Assembly: GCA_028015205.1 (NCBI GenBank)
Contig: CM051510.1
Location: forward strand, 33,728,580 to 33,792,579
Length of the DNA: 64,000 bases
Source: Mytilisepta virgata
Taxonomy: Eukaryota; Mollusca; Bivalvia; Mytilida; Mytilidae
Direction: 5' to 3'
The translations under genes and the position numbers were made by a program. Each line of letters begins with the position of its first letter. The stretch's first letter is position 1. A model generated the notes under the pieces. The model did not search any database. It saw only the letters and a list, made by a program, of their open reading frames with translations, and was not told the origin of the DNA. Positions 11,290 through 23,640 of the stretch are shown here, in pieces.

Positions 11290-14200
11290 AATGACTTAAA
11301 ATTATAGCAATTTTTTTAAAAAAAAGTTTTTATTGTGGCCATAACTATACGGCGAATATATTGCTGTTCAGGTTATTACTTTTTTTCAACGGCAACAAAA
11401 AATATATCTATTTTCCTATTGAGAACAGGAACCAGAAATCATGGATGATCTTTTAAGTTTCCAATTGCAAAAATAATTACGTACAGTCTAGATATTATCT
11501 GTTCCCAACTCTCTCCCTGCTTTCTACAATTAAAATTTTGCTCGGATTCTCAAATGTGAGGAAACCCAATGCATAAACATTTCATTCACCTTCTTTGCTT
11601 AGGTCGAAATAACTTCCTAGCTTCGACGTTTGTCAGATTTGTCTCCCATATCAGTGTTTTTTAAAGGCCTAAGAAAGAATTCTGTACTTTTTAATGTTTC
11701 TTTCCCAAAAAACAACAGATCTAAGCAGAGAAAATTACTAGTTAATTCATAGAATACATGTAAATATTCAAAGTTATAAAAACCACAAAATTGACTACCA
11801 CAGCTATTTCTAATATATATATTAACAGGTACCTGTCCAACTGCTGGGAGATGACTCTTATAAATGTACCAAAAAGGGGGAACAAAGAATTTTTCAAAGA
11901 AATTGTATTTGGATGTGGTAGACTTTGTATTCAACAAACTTTGTATGTTAAAGTATTAGTTTGGACTAGATTAAAGACTTGTTATAAGTCATATATGAAA
12001 TTACTTGCGAATTTTATATGGTATTTTTGAACTTTTCAAATAAAGTGATATCAAACATGGGTGAGTTATGCCTTGTTATTTCCAAAGCATAATGCAAAAG
12101 ACCTTCATCTTTCTTTTCTCAAGAGACCAGTCTCATTACGGTAAAATTTCCAGGTGAAACAAACAGAATTATCATTAGATTTGAAAAGACAAACGAATGA
12201 TCTTTGTACATTGTAAAGTAGCCAATTTACACATAGTCAGAGAAAAAAGCGGCCAATATTCATTAGCTGAACATTAAAGGGTGCAAGAAGACAGCTCATT
12301 AATTAGTAACACTAATTATCTAACGAAAATTGAATAACCACAAAAACAAACAGTATTACACGTACTTTGATCTGAAGTAACGTTTCAACATTCAAGAGTT
12401 GGTTTCGTAATGTAAGGGGTCGTCTTTTGTTATTGTGCTATTCTAAAAGAAATTCTAAGGACAAGGTCAGCGGTCCCATACATCACGTTATACTTAAGAA
12501 AGGGACTTAGCTATTCACAAACTGTCAAAGAATTATATCAAAAGAGACTTTGGTAAATATTTCAATGGTCATCATTTTATAATTTTCATCATTTTTCTCT
12601 TATTATATCCGTACCTCAATTAAAGAAACCTATCAAGAATTTTCTTTGAAGTAGTCGGTCGTTTTAAAGGAATGACCATTGTCCCACTTAGTTAATAGAT
12701 AGGTATCCAAAATGACCACCAGTAGAGTTGACCACTTGATCAAAATGAGAATAAAATTTAAATGATGTAGATGGGAGGGGTTTGTACGCATAATATGACT
12801 AATTCATATTGATGAAGGTTCTTTAAGGTTGCCGAATATAAGTGCGCACGTGTTAGAAAAAGGTTGTACCGTAGAAGATAAGAAATTTTCTTTCAAGATC
12901 TATAGTACATTACCGAAAAAGACAAAACAAAGAGAAGGGGGTCAATAAAACAGTAGGTATCGCTAACAAGGAAAAAAAGATGTTGCTCAATAAAACCCCG
13001 CCTTTTAAACGATCTGAAGATGTACAACAATGGCTCAATTTGAATCTATTAAAGAATCTCATAAAACATTTGATGGCTTCGAGGCGATGTTTTGTCGTAA
13101 ATAGTGTCCGGATCTACAACTGTCGTGCTAAAGCAACTCACGGCAAACGAATCATTTTCAAATTATCGAGTTGACAATTTTCATACTTTAAGAAAGTTAG
13201 TTTATAACTATTGAAACATTTACGTTTGATCAATGAAGCACGGAATCGGCCTCATGATTGTTCCGATAACGGTCAATTTAACGTTTACAAAATTTTCACA
13301 TCAGCTGCGCTCGTCTGTTGCCGTAGAATAGAAAATAAATACGTATCGTTTCGTATTAATTTGTAAGTTTACACGAATCAAATGCATTTTGATATAGATA
13401 ATTCAAATCAGATATTTAGTTGTTAGAAAACAAAGTTGTATGATTTTATGCTTGAATATCTCTGATTTGTAACAGTCCCGCCTGTTGAAAAAAGTGATAT
13501 TATAAAACAAATTATTTATTTAGAGATCAAACGTTTGCAAAAATAATTTTCTTTAATGCAAAGCAGATAGTTAAATATAAATTCTAAAATATCCTAGTTT
13601 TTGATATTTTATGCATATTTATCAAAACAGCCAGAATTGAAATATAGTGAATTCTTTTCAAAACAGGCTCACGAATTTCTCACCACCTTCATAAAGAGAC
13701 AAATTTATTTTCTTGTATATAAAGAAAATACATATTTTTAAAATTAGAAATTTTTATCAAAACAAAAAAAAAGGGAAAGAGAAAAAAAGTAAAAGAATTT
13801 TACGTATGCGTTTAAAAGAAATATTCTTTCCAAATTAAAAATGAGTCTTTTATCAAATATGCATATCTCTTCGATTCTGTTGACGTTTGTGGGGATGAAC
13901 GCAGAGATTTCACTTTAGACCATTGAAGATTTTTTTTAAAAAATGGATAAAAAAAGAAAAAATGTAAATCTAACAAATATACATATAACCGTAGTTGAAA
14001 TACAACTTTAGTCTTTAAAATATTATTTATTATGTATTTCCTTATCTATGCTGTTACACACACCTCATTACCAAGACCTCATTACCAAGACACTTGAATC
14101 TGAAGCATGGAGACAGGCCTACACATTATAAGTAGTCTTGAGTTTAGTAATGTACAATTATGGTCTTTATAAAAACTAAAAAGTCCTTAAGTAATTGTGA

Positions 14201-15184
14201 TACGATTATCTCCTATTAATAAAAACTAAACGTCCATAAATAATTGTAAAATGATCATTTTCTAATGTTTGATTGTTTGTTATTGGAATATATGTATAAT
14301 TATAAGGGCATATTTCAATTTTCGACAGAAAATAATAATAAGAAAAATAATTTTTTGATTTTCTTTTATATAAAAGAAAAACTATGATAATAATACACAA
14401 TTTTATACATAATGCAGATCATTAAAGTTACCATTATTAATTTTATGAACAACTAAAACTTGTATACCACTTACTTCAAGCTTTTCAAAGCAGTATTGAT
14501 TATTGAAATTGTTATTTTTGTTTATGTTTCAAAATAACTAGCAATAATATGTTTTTGAGATATAATTTTACATGAAAATTCTGCTATTTATTTTAATATA
14601 TAAATATATTTCATAAAAATTAAATAAGTAAATAAATAAATTAAATAATAAACAAATAAATAAATAAATAAATAAATAAATAAAAAGAACAAATTTGTCG
14701 CAGATTAATATTCGTTTTCATTAATTTATGAACAACCCAAAAATAAAACTTTATAAATAAAAATAAAATAAATAAATATGTAAATAAATAAAATGAAACC
14801 TGGTCAGATTTAAATTAGAATTCTTTTATTCATCTATTCAAATCAATGTAAAACACTGTGTTAACATTTAAGCGTGGTTTATTCTACATAAAAATTTAAA
14901 TACTCATTTATCTTCTGAATATAACCAGTCCATTAATCATACATCTATTGTAATGATGATATATATTTTATCTGGTATGAAAAACATGCATAATTTCTTT
15001 ATGAGAAATCAGTACAACTGTGAAATTAGGACAAGTGAATTCGCAAGGTCATGTTACATGCATTAAGCAGAGCATCTGAAATGCGGAAAAAATAATGATC
15101 TTAGATCACAAATTGTGAATTAAGGGCTTTTGTGTGTTGTGTTTTCACACCATTGGCTATATTGACCATGCTTTTGTAGATAAA
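11290..15184. other. AT-rich stretch, no gene seen
   Basis: Short open frames only, with opposite-strand overlap at 11617-11937 minus and 11791-12030 plus. An AAAT-type simple repeat fills 14616-14790. No domain, RNA gene or ordered repeat was recognised. Confidence 0.5.
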
Positions 15185-15362
15185 TTCGGAATTACCGAAG
15201 GGAGACACCTAGTTTTGGCGGGGGGACTGACAATCTTTTTAAATAACGATCAGAGTCGAACAGGTCTAGCCCCGACAGTTTGGGTCTAACTCAAAACTAC
15301 ACACAATGCAGAGAAGCTAGTTACCACTCGTAACCATGTGTGGTAGTGGCCATTCACAAGTT
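15185..15362 (-). mobile_element. Degenerate tRNA-derived SINE copy
   Basis: On the minus strand the segment resembles the better-preserved SINE at 15918-16137: it has a 'cggggctagacctgttcgactctgatc' region matching the 'GGTGTATTCGACTCCGATCT' region there, and a decayed B-box ('gagttagaccc'). It has many substitutions. The assignment rests only on this similarity. Confidence 0.45.
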
Positions 15363-15447
15363 ATGTAAATCACTTCTGATTGTAAATATAATATATATTT
15401 TAAAATGAAAATCACATATATTGGAACAAATAAGCATTTTATCATAC

Positions 15448-15764
15448 TTAAGGAGGTTCGCTGCTCAGATTCAAAATAACAAGCTTTTCATAACACTGGT
15501 AAATATTGATAGAGGATTAACAAAGGAACTAAAAGACTGAAAACAATTATAGGTCCGTGTTCTTGTTTTCGAGATTTAAGCCATGATTATTTAGCGGGGG
15601 GATTATTCTCTATATAAGGCTCTATCATTGATAAGTTTTATTTCTCAAAATCTATTAAAAAATAACAAGGATTTTATAAGATTTTATAGCTATCAAATGG
15701 ATAAAACCAGAAGATTCCGAAAATCTGACAAAAATTCAAATACCTGTCCAGCGAACATCCTTAA
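15448..15764. mobile_element. TTAA-flanked MITE, 'GGATGTTCGCTG' family, copy 1
   Basis: TTAA occurs at both ends (15448-15451 and 15761-15764). The inner termini are 'ggaggttcgctg' and 'cagcgaacatcc', inverse of each other with one mismatch. The second copy at 27762-28159, in opposite orientation, shares both termini and much of the interior (for example 'ataacaaggattttataag'). About 309 bp between the TTAA sites, with no coding capacity. TTAA target duplication is typical of piggyBac-type movers, so a piggyBac-related origin is an inference. Confidence 0.8.
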
Positions 15765-15804
15765 GACAAACTTTAGTGGTTGATAGAGACTATTTGTTTT
15801 CAAA

Positions 15805-15922
15805 TTATCAGAGTAACAATTCACGTTAAACGGTTTATCAGAGTAACAATTCACGTTAAAAGGTTTATCAGGGTAAAAATTCACGTTAAACGGTTTATCA
15901 GAGTAACAATTCACGTTAAGCC
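15805..15922. repeat. 30 bp tandem array, about 4 copies
   Basis: The unit carries 'agagtaacaattcacgttaa'; this motif starts at about 15810, 15840, 15870 (variant) and 15900. Because the unit is a multiple of three, it stays open in frames on both strands, giving 70-73 codon frames with repeated peptides such as IRVTIHVKRF; these are artefacts. The array runs directly into the 3' end of the SINE at 15918. Confidence 0.9.
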
Positions 15923-16137
15923 GTTTTCAGCACATTTGACTATTTTGCTGCGGCCAGTTTTTATTGGTGAAGGAAGCCGGAGAAGCCGATGAGAACCACC
16001 GACCTTCCGTAGGAAAATTGTCATTTCTTGTCAATAAAGATCGGAGTCGAATACACCCCGCCACAGGTGAGATTCGAACTCACAACCTCAGTTGACAGGC
16101 TAGTGACCATTAGTAATCATGACAAACTACCTAGAAA
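15918..16137 (-). mobile_element. tRNA-derived SINE
   Basis: On the minus strand the 5' part has tRNA-like promoter boxes: 'taatggtcactagcctgt' as a loose A-box region and 'gagttcgaatctc' as a B-box. These are followed by the body, with 'ggtgtattcgactccgatc' and 'ctacggaaggtcggtggttc', and a 3' end near 'gtgctgaaaacggcttaac'. The order and spacing match what I recall as a common bivalve SINE, which supports the mollusc assignment. It is not a functional tRNA, because there is no cloverleaf acceptor pairing. Confidence 0.75.
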
Positions 16138-16532
16138 GGAAAGGACTTGTATAAAATGTGCATATCTTGGTCATGGAATTAACATGGCTGCTATATAAAC
16201 AACTCATTGTGTTTAGTTACATGATAGTAACTTATCTTTTCTTTACCATACACCACAATGAACTAAACTCTAATAATTCAAGCCGTTTCCGTATCCGATT
16301 CTCTCCTTTGGTAAACGGTTAATGGAGTGATCGAAATGAGCGAATATAACGACTGGATTATTCGGGTTACAATTAACTGAAATTTTATGAAGCATCTATA
16401 GAAGCGTCTTTATAATTTTCTGTGAGTAATAAATATGGCCACCATGAGCAATTTCTTATTTCTGAATGTTTTTTAAACATTTTCCCTGGAAAGGAACGGA
16501 AACTTGACATTCATTAAAAAAAAATACAAATT

Positions 16533-16753
16533 TAGAATCAAAACACAAACGGTAAAAGTTTTTGTGACCCGTGGCAGAGTAGATTGTTACTATACACATG
16601 CACATTTGTTGACTTGAACGACATTTGAACAAAATACGTTGTCATAACAATAAGTAAACAATATCGTAAGGTTAATGTATAGTCTGTGGAGTGCTGTAGA
16701 AATCTAGCTTTACATCGGTTACGGATATTGTTACTGTTTCTGTTTTGATTGTA
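16533..16753. mobile_element. TA-flanked MITE, long-TIR family, full copy
   Basis: The left end begins 'tagaatcaaaacacaaacgg'. The right end contains 'catcggttacggatattg' and finishes 'ctgttttgattgta', the inverse of the left end. The 109-codon minus frame 16538-16867 lies across this element and is not a gene. Confidence 0.75.
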
Positions 16754-16966
16754 GTCTGGTTCAGACAACCTATATTGTCGCCCAATTTCTAATTGATCAA
16801 ACTCGGAAAAACTATCCAGACAAGAGACATTCAGACGAAAATAACATAAAAAGAACACAAAACACAATCATAAAATCAACAGAGAATCAGGACATTCTGA
16901 ATTTAAATATACACTTTGTAAGGGGTGATTAAATCAGGATTTTCATTGCCGTTTGAGAACTAAAAG

Positions 16967-17195
16967 TAGAATCAAAATAGAAACAGAAACAATATTATTT
17001 TGTAACTGATGCTGCGAAAAAAATATTTCTACAACACAGAGTCTACAATCATGATATGCTCTTATTATGACGTCCATGAGCTTTGGTGACCGTGGATTCA
17101 AGACAACAATATCGTGAAAGTAAGATAGCAGAATGTCCAGTAAAATATTGTTTATCACTGGTTACGAATATACTACTGTTTCTTGTTTATATACA
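16967..17195. mobile_element. TA-flanked MITE, long-TIR family, full copy
   Basis: The left end begins 'tagaatcaaaatagaaacag'. The right end contains 'atcactggttacgaatatac' followed by 'tactgtttct'. It lies only about 210 bp from the preceding copy. The two are not identical, so a recent tandem duplication is unlikely. Confidence 0.75.
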
Positions 17196-18187
17196 AAAAG
17201 TCGTTATAGCATATATTTATATTTTTTTTTGCTAATCTATAAAATATATCGTCTCTTCGAAACTTCGAAATGTATCGATATTGAGTGGCTGCCAGTTAAG
17301 CGATGCCGTCTCACACTTCGCGCTCCTTGCTCAACTCTACAACCAATATTTATTTTGTAATTTGAGTTCGGTTGCACTAATTGAATATTTGGCAAATCAT
17401 GTGTCATAAGGTCATAATGTGGAAGATCGAATCACTGTTGAAATTTATATTTATATTATTAATTAATTTTCCCTTCCCTGTCTGGACTAAATAACCTTAA
17501 TAATTACGAAGTTCATCCGCTGTAACGTTTTGACCATTTAAAAATATTCATTATAAATCCAATTTTAAAACAGATAAAAATCAAATATTTCTGGTCTGGG
17601 GGCAAGTTTATACCTGGACACTACAGTCGCACAATGTGGATGTTCACCTTTAGAGCCTGATAATTTTGTCTTATTTTAGATAATTTCTCCAATTAAATTC
17701 TCATTTTTCCATTCGTATTTAGGAAATATGTTGATGAATCATTTGTGATAAAAGTAAGCAGTTGACACCTCATCTTGTTCAAATGACAAAAAGTTAAATG
17801 ATCGATTTAAATCATATCAAAACATCTTTTCTCTTTCTTGAAGATACAGGAGACCAAGTGGGTCAACACATCAATCACTGATCAAAATTATGAATAAAAT
17901 ATTTTCCATATATACACCTAGTGACCGTGTTATCTTTAACGCCTTCTCCAATGACTTCTAAAAAATCGAATTAATTAAGCTATTGATAATCATTTAGGGT
18001 TGTAATCTATGACGTCACAATTAGCAAATCAAACAGCAATGCCTATCAAATATGCAAGAGCTAAGTAAAAAATATAAGAGGTACCGAAGCATGCAAAATT
18101 TATGGCGTTTCTGTGTAGATAGAAAAAAATGTTGACACTAGTCTTTTCCCGTATCCTACTTGTTTATATCAGTCAAAAATTACAGTA

Positions 18188-18414
18188 CTAGAATTAAAAA
18201 AATAATAGTAGCAATTAATTTTGGCAGCCGATGACGAATACAATTTTCAATATTCTACCATAGCGATACCACATTGTTTTTTTTAATTGTAACTTTGCGT
18301 TTTTGCAAACTTCCTGATTCAAGCTCTAGTCCAATGTCAGTATTCTGTGGCCAGTAAAAGTCTTGTTTGTCACTGGTTACGAATATTGTTACTGTTTCTG
18401 TTTTGATTCTATGG
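18188..18414. mobile_element. TA-flanked MITE, long-TIR family, full copy
   Basis: The left end begins 'tagaattaaaaaaataatag'. The right end is well conserved, 'gtcactggttacgaatattg' then 'ttactgtttctgttttgatt' and 'cta'. A further left-end fragment of the family begins at 18508 ('tagaatcaaacac') and is cut off at the dispersed repeat starting at 18550. Confidence 0.8.
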
Positions 18415-18549
18415 TTACTTCGAAAACTAATATTCGATTCATTTACCTATATTGTTATTATATCCGGACATGTATGGAAACCAAGGGGTTTTTGACTGTT
18501 TCTACGGCACAATAGAATCAAACACTATAACAATAACAATATTCGCAAT

Positions 18550-18715
18550 AAATTCTTTGATACTATGTTGATGCACAAGATGTGCTCAGTTCGTCAGTCG
18601 TTATCGAGGTCTAAAACTTAAAAAAAACCAAAGATCTCAAAAGCAAATTTAAAAGTGCCAAAATGACCAAAAGAGTAAAGCCGAAACCATCTGAGGACAG
18701 AGTTTAGCATAAGCG
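18550..18715 (+). repeat. Dispersed repeat, 'GATGCACAAGATGTGC' family
   Basis: Second copy of the family first seen at 3790. The start 'gttgatgcacaagatgtgc' and the end 'aaaccatctgaggacag' are shared. Confidence 0.7.
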
Positions 18716-19632
18716 AGATGCTCTTAAGTTTTCATGAAATTTAAAATTTTCCGAAAACAAACTTCCATTTAAAATAATTCCAAAACGTGAACATTGGACG
18801 TGTAGTATAGAAGTATAAAAGACCATCCACATGTTAAGTCGAGGTCCATTGCCGTCAGTACTTAGGTTCTTGAATTTGTGATTTAGTACGTGCTTCAATT
18901 ATAAAAACAAATTAATGATTCATATATTCTGGTGATTTTTTTGACATTCAGTAATCTGCTAAAAAGATTGAGATGTGCAAAATCTTCAGAAATTACTCCC
19001 TGGTTGGTACTAACAAACCTGTAATGTCTTTTTTTTTATTTATTTCTTTTCAGATTAAATCACATGTTTTTGTTGACATATTTTTAGAAACTGAAATTGA
19101 ATTTCGAAATGCGCAAATATAATATAACATCACAAAATATAGCGTCAAGACCAAGATCCAGGACTTTTCAGATATGAGGGCCCTTGAAATTTGTTCATCC
19201 GATCAAACTAAGTTTGGCTATTTTTTGGTTATGATAAAATATGGTTATAGACATTGATGAGGTAATGAACCTCAGAAAATACCCTATACAATACTTGAAC
19301 AAAATATATATTTAAAAACATGTGTTAATGTACACTTCCATATGACGAAGATGAAACCTGGACAATTTGGCCATTTAACCTTCAATTTATTTCTTCATCA
19401 TGCATTTTGGTTTAGAAAAAAAGTGTGAAAACGTATGAAACAGAATGGCTAATTCCATGTTTTATTTGTTCAATATATTTTTATATTGAGTACAGAGTGG
19501 GGACTATTATCAATTCTTCCTCCTTTAAGTCAAATGTTTGTCAAAATATTCCATTTCTCTTTGAGTATAATATCAGACAAGGTAATTATTTATTCAATTA
19601 TTTCAAAACACCTTGACCTTGTTTAGGAATCC

Positions 19633-20120
19633 AATAGAATCAAAACAGTAACAATAATTTTTTTATCTTTATTTATTTTTTATATTTTCATTTATTTTGT
19701 CTTGTATTTATGACTTGTATATGTTCTGAGTAGAACTACTCGTATCCTTTTGTTTTCAGTGTCACAATAAACATTCGTCCGATTACGATTGAGACTGGTA
19801 CCAGGACACCAATAGAACAGATACATTGAAAACAGGGAATCAGATCACACTTACGACTAATTGTAGTCGCTCGTATGTTTGTGAAACTGTACCCAGGCTG
19901 TTAGTAATCCTCTTTAAACATATAAAGCATTAAGTTAAATATTCCTAACCTGTGACAAACAAGATTTTACTATGACGTCTCGGGCATGGTCGTCTAAAAA
20001 AGTTTACATAACAATAATAAAATAATATAAAAATGTGATAGTACACTGTGTGCTTTATAAATCTTGCTTTTCATCGGTTATAAACATGATGTTATTCTTT
20101 CGGTTATTGTCATTTGGCTA
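19633..20120. mobile_element. Partial and degenerate copies of the long-TIR MITE family
   Basis: A left end at 19633 ('tagaatcaaaacagtaac') is followed by unrelated T-rich DNA. A more complete but decayed copy spans about 19915-20115, with 'cctgtgacaaacaagatttt' on the left and 'catcggttataaacatgatg' on the right. The rest of 18900-21630 shows no gene. Confidence 0.55.
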
Positions 20121-21630
20121 ATTTTTTTACTCAGGATGTCTTAAAATCTGATATTACAAGGCTTGATTGTTTTTTACAAATTATGCGGTTCCCTGAAATC
20201 GCATTTAGCATATAAATGATTGAATCAATTGTTTAAAAGAAAATTTTAAAAAGTGAAAACAAAATAGTCTTATCAATTTAAAATTTGAAGGCGTATCCTT
20301 CAAGACATATTGAGTTAGTGAAATAAATCTACATTATCATTCAATAATCAAAACATTTAAAATTTTACCCAAATAATTTCATGAATTATATCTTTAACCT
20401 GGCCAATTACATTAGACTTTTGTTTTTGTATCCATTGGTAATTTTTTAGACAGCAATTTAGCAGGTAATTGATCATTTTTGGGAAGAAATGTGAGCTAAG
20501 GATCAAAACATTTCATTGAACAATACTGTAAACATTTATAAATAATAAAATCTAACATTTAAGGACATCAGAAAGAAAAAGACTAGAAATAATAAATACC
20601 AAAAATAAAAACACAGCAAAAGAAAAAGAAATAATTATATAAGAACATTTTCTAAATGAAAAAAAAATGGGAGAGGTAAAGCTAAGATACCCTAAAAATA
20701 AATTACCCCCACCCCCCAACCCGAAAAAAAGAAAATGAAAAATATATTAAATTTATCAGAACAATTTTTGTTTTTTTTATAAGAGAGACGGACAAGGAAG
20801 ACACTAGAAAAAAAGGTTAAGATCCGTATTTTAGTGATAAATAATATGCTGGATGAAAACTGTTTTCCATAGAATGAGAGTTGAATATCACCTGAATCAA
20901 CGGTACATTTTTATGAGAAAAAAAATAAGAAGACAGGCTATAAACATTGTCGTGAAAAAAAACCCCTAAAAAATCACAGAGTTGCTGCCTTGGAAAAACA
21001 CTTATAAAATAAAACAGAGAGAGGTAATAATAAAAAAACCCTCGAAGAGATAATAATTTATGCATTGTATATGCAGATAATAACACATGCATATGCATTA
21101 TGCCATGTCAATAATCATTATGAAATAAAACTACCCTAAAACAATAACATAATACATAAGAAATAAAAAACTAAACTAAAATGGAATAAAAGTTGACAGT
21201 GTACCAACCTTTACCTAGGATCAGGTTTGCATCAAGTGAACTCGATTTAATCTGTAATAGGATTTTGTACATGCAAATGAAGACAACAACTGGCTGACTC
21301 AAGTACTAAATAATAGTTTGTCTGTCAATATCCTATTCTACACCTATTTCCTAGCACAGAAGGCATTAATATTTATACATGTGTTATGGAAACACTTTTG
21401 CAAAGAATTTAAAACATGTTCACTACATGTTTTTAGATTTTCAAATGAAGAATCCTTTTTTTTTAAATCGTTGTCTTGTGATTTGAAAATAAACAGCTAT
21501 TTATTAATAAAAAGTTTAATAAAGATAAATTTCACAAAATTTTAAAACATAACAACTTTTACAATGTGTGGAAAGTAAAAGGTATTTTCTTCAAGCAGAG
21601 CCATGTTTCATGAACAGGAAAATACATTTA
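20120..21630. other. AT-rich stretch, no gene seen
   Basis: The 93-codon minus frame 20817-21098 is a tyrosine- and phenylalanine-rich translation of A-rich DNA and has no recognisable domain. I see no ordered repeat. Confidence 0.5.
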
Positions 21631-22299
21631 TAGAGTCACTGTCTCAAATAGTTGGACCTAGATCCTCTGTGTCTGAAATGGTTGAAAAAACTGTTTCCCA
21701 AATGAAAATGGACCTGTTCCATTGAAATTATCCCTTTCGCATATCGGATTTGACATGGACAGCATGGCGGGTGTCCTGCAGGAAGCAGAGACTGCTTACT
21801 CTTCCGGAGCACCTGAGTCTAACCCCGGTTTTTTGGTGGGGTCCATGTTGTTCATATGTTTTTAGTTTTTAATTGTAGTGCATGTATTGTTTTGGTCTTG
21901 TCTTCGTTGTTCTCCGGAGTTTGTCAGTTGTTACGATTTTTCTGTCCTTCGAATATCCCTTTGGTATTTCTTGACTTTACTTAGACCTAGATTCTAATTG
22001 CCTAAAATAGTTGGACTTAGATCCTCTACGTCTCAAACAGTTGAACCTAGATCCTCTGTGTATCAAATAGTTGGACCTAGATCCTCTATATCTCAAATAG
22101 TTGGACCTATATCCTCTGTGTCTCAAATAGTTGGACCTTGATCCTCTGTGTCTCAAATTGTTGGACCTATATCCTCTATGTCTCAAACAGTCGGACCTAG
22201 ATCCTCTGTGTCTCAAATAGTCGGACCTAGATCCTCTGTGTCTCAAATAGTCGGACCTAGATCCTCTGTGTCTCAAATAGTCGGACCTAGATCCTCTGT
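21631..22299. repeat. 30 bp satellite array, split by a dispersed repeat
   Basis: The main block at 21981-22299 holds about 10-11 units of 30 bp containing 'atcctctgtgtctcaaatag' followed by 'ttggacctag' or 'tcggacctag'. The three units from 22201 to 22290 are identical, while units toward the left are diverged. A further 1-2 units sit at 21631-21686, separated from the main block by a dispersed repeat. The period is divisible by three, so the 112-codon minus frame and 61-codon plus frame with ten-residue repeats are by-products. Confidence 0.9.
21727..21980 (+). mobile_element. 'CTTCCGGAGCACCTGA' dispersed repeat inside the 30 bp satellite
   Basis: The segment contains 'gcttactcttccggagcacc' and then 'ggtggggtccatgttgttca'. 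Related copies are at 23640-23760 (plus) and at 34498-34640, 35040-35345 and 56870-57060 (minus). The 35040-35345 copy follows directly on the 3' side of a reverse-transcriptase pseudogene, so these may be 5'-truncated 3' tails of that retroelement; this is an inference. It has no coding capacity. Confidence 0.65.
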
Positions 22300-22429
22300 A
22301 ACAATTACTCATCATCTGTTAGTTTTAGTCTAAATTAAATATTATTCGCAACTAAGGACTAAGATAGTTTTTAATCTAAAGAATTTCACTGTCTTCATTG
22401 TCCGCTTTCCAATTCTTGAGAAACACAAA

Positions 22430-22560
22430 ACACAAACATAAACACAAAAGGGAGTCAGGATAGTCTGACTTGGTACAGACACTGAACAGTGGTGGGATTG
22501 AACCGGTTGTACGGGTACCCAAACCTGTCCCTTATCTATACTGACAAACTGGTGTATCAA
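22430..22560 (-). repeat. 'CAGACTATCC' dispersed repeat, minus copy
   Basis: Read on the minus strand it contains 'aaccggttcaatcccaccac', then 'tgtctgtaccaagtcagact' and 'atcctgactcccttttgtgt'. The same order of motifs is found at 58745-58945, 52700-52890, 61275-61445 and 61860-61975. The class is unknown. It is non-coding. Confidence 0.65.
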
Positions 22561-22569
22561 TTACACTAT

Positions 22570-23640
22570 TAAAACCAATACAGTCTGATTACCAACAAGG
22601 TGACCCCTTTTGCTAAAACGGCACAATTAGACTGAAAGGTGTATAATTTAGATAGCAGGGTCAGAATGTGCTCGTTTTAACTGTGATACTAGCTAAGGCT
22701 CTCAAGTATGTTTCAAGATAAGATGGATTCATCCACCTTATTTCGGCTTTAAACTGTTTTTTAATTTTTTTTTCGTTAAAAAGAAATGTAGTTTGCGGTC
22801 ATTGTTTATCATGGCCCGGATACCTTAATTAGGCCTGCCGAGAAAAATACCGCAAACAAAAATTGAACGAAAGTTAACACGTGTTGAAAGTTTGGGAAGA
22901 ATAATTACTCTATTAATAGAAATATTAATAATTATGTTGAATTAATACAAAGATTGCCAATAGACAACTTCATCAAAGTCTTAATATCTATCCGAATAAA
23001 TTGCGAACTTAATAAACCAAAGTGTTCAAATAAATTCTTACGTTTACCTGAAAAGAAAAGGTCACGTTTCAGGCCTTATTTACAGAACAACTTTAAATAT
23101 GAGTTATTTATTTAAATTATTCTTAATTTGATATATGAATTTTGTTGATTTTACGACATCATCAAACCGTTTTAATTGATTTTTATTTACGTATGTTTTT
23201 ATGAATGAACTTAAACTTATCAAAGAAACATAACGTAGGAGTATTTTTTTTCTCTCTCATGTATTTAATGTGTTGTTGATATATTGTAATTAAAACAGAA
23301 ACTCATTAAGTAGTTCAACACGTACAGATATTTGTTAAATGCTTACAGATTTTACACAATCACTATTTGCTTTGATGTTAACCATTATCATTACATAAAT
23401 AGACTACACTTTACAAAAGATTGATCAAGAAACGATTATAATTTTTATGGAGGTTTAGTTGGAAGACTGCCATTTTTTATCTGACAATATAAAAAATAGT
23501 GGGAAAATTATTTAATGAATGAATGATTAAAAATTGTAATGAAGAAACACTTGATACTGCGGCAACAGAGTGTTAGGTTCCACTTATAACTATTCTGATA
23601 CCAATTTCTATACAAGTACATGAATAATTGAACAAAAACA
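22570..23640. other. AT-rich stretch with a solo TTAA-MITE end
   Basis: At 22809-22832 the sequence 'tcatggcccggataccttaa' matches the right terminus of the MITE at 39373-39651 with one difference. I cannot find its left partner. Nothing else is recognised. Confidence 0.45.

Noticed and set aside
15693..15992. Overlapping 70-73 codon frames with IRVTIHVKRF-type repeats
   Set aside because: Products of the 30 bp array, open on both strands at once, with no other coding evidence.
18010..18017. TGACGTCA, a perfect CRE-type site
   Set aside because: A single 8-base palindrome is expected about once by chance in a window this size, and no gene start is nearby.
21977..22315. 112-codon minus frame with repeated RGSRSDYLRH peptides, and plus frame with SQIVGPRSSV repeats
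   Set aside because: Both come from the 30 bp satellite; a period divisible by three keeps several frames open on both strands.
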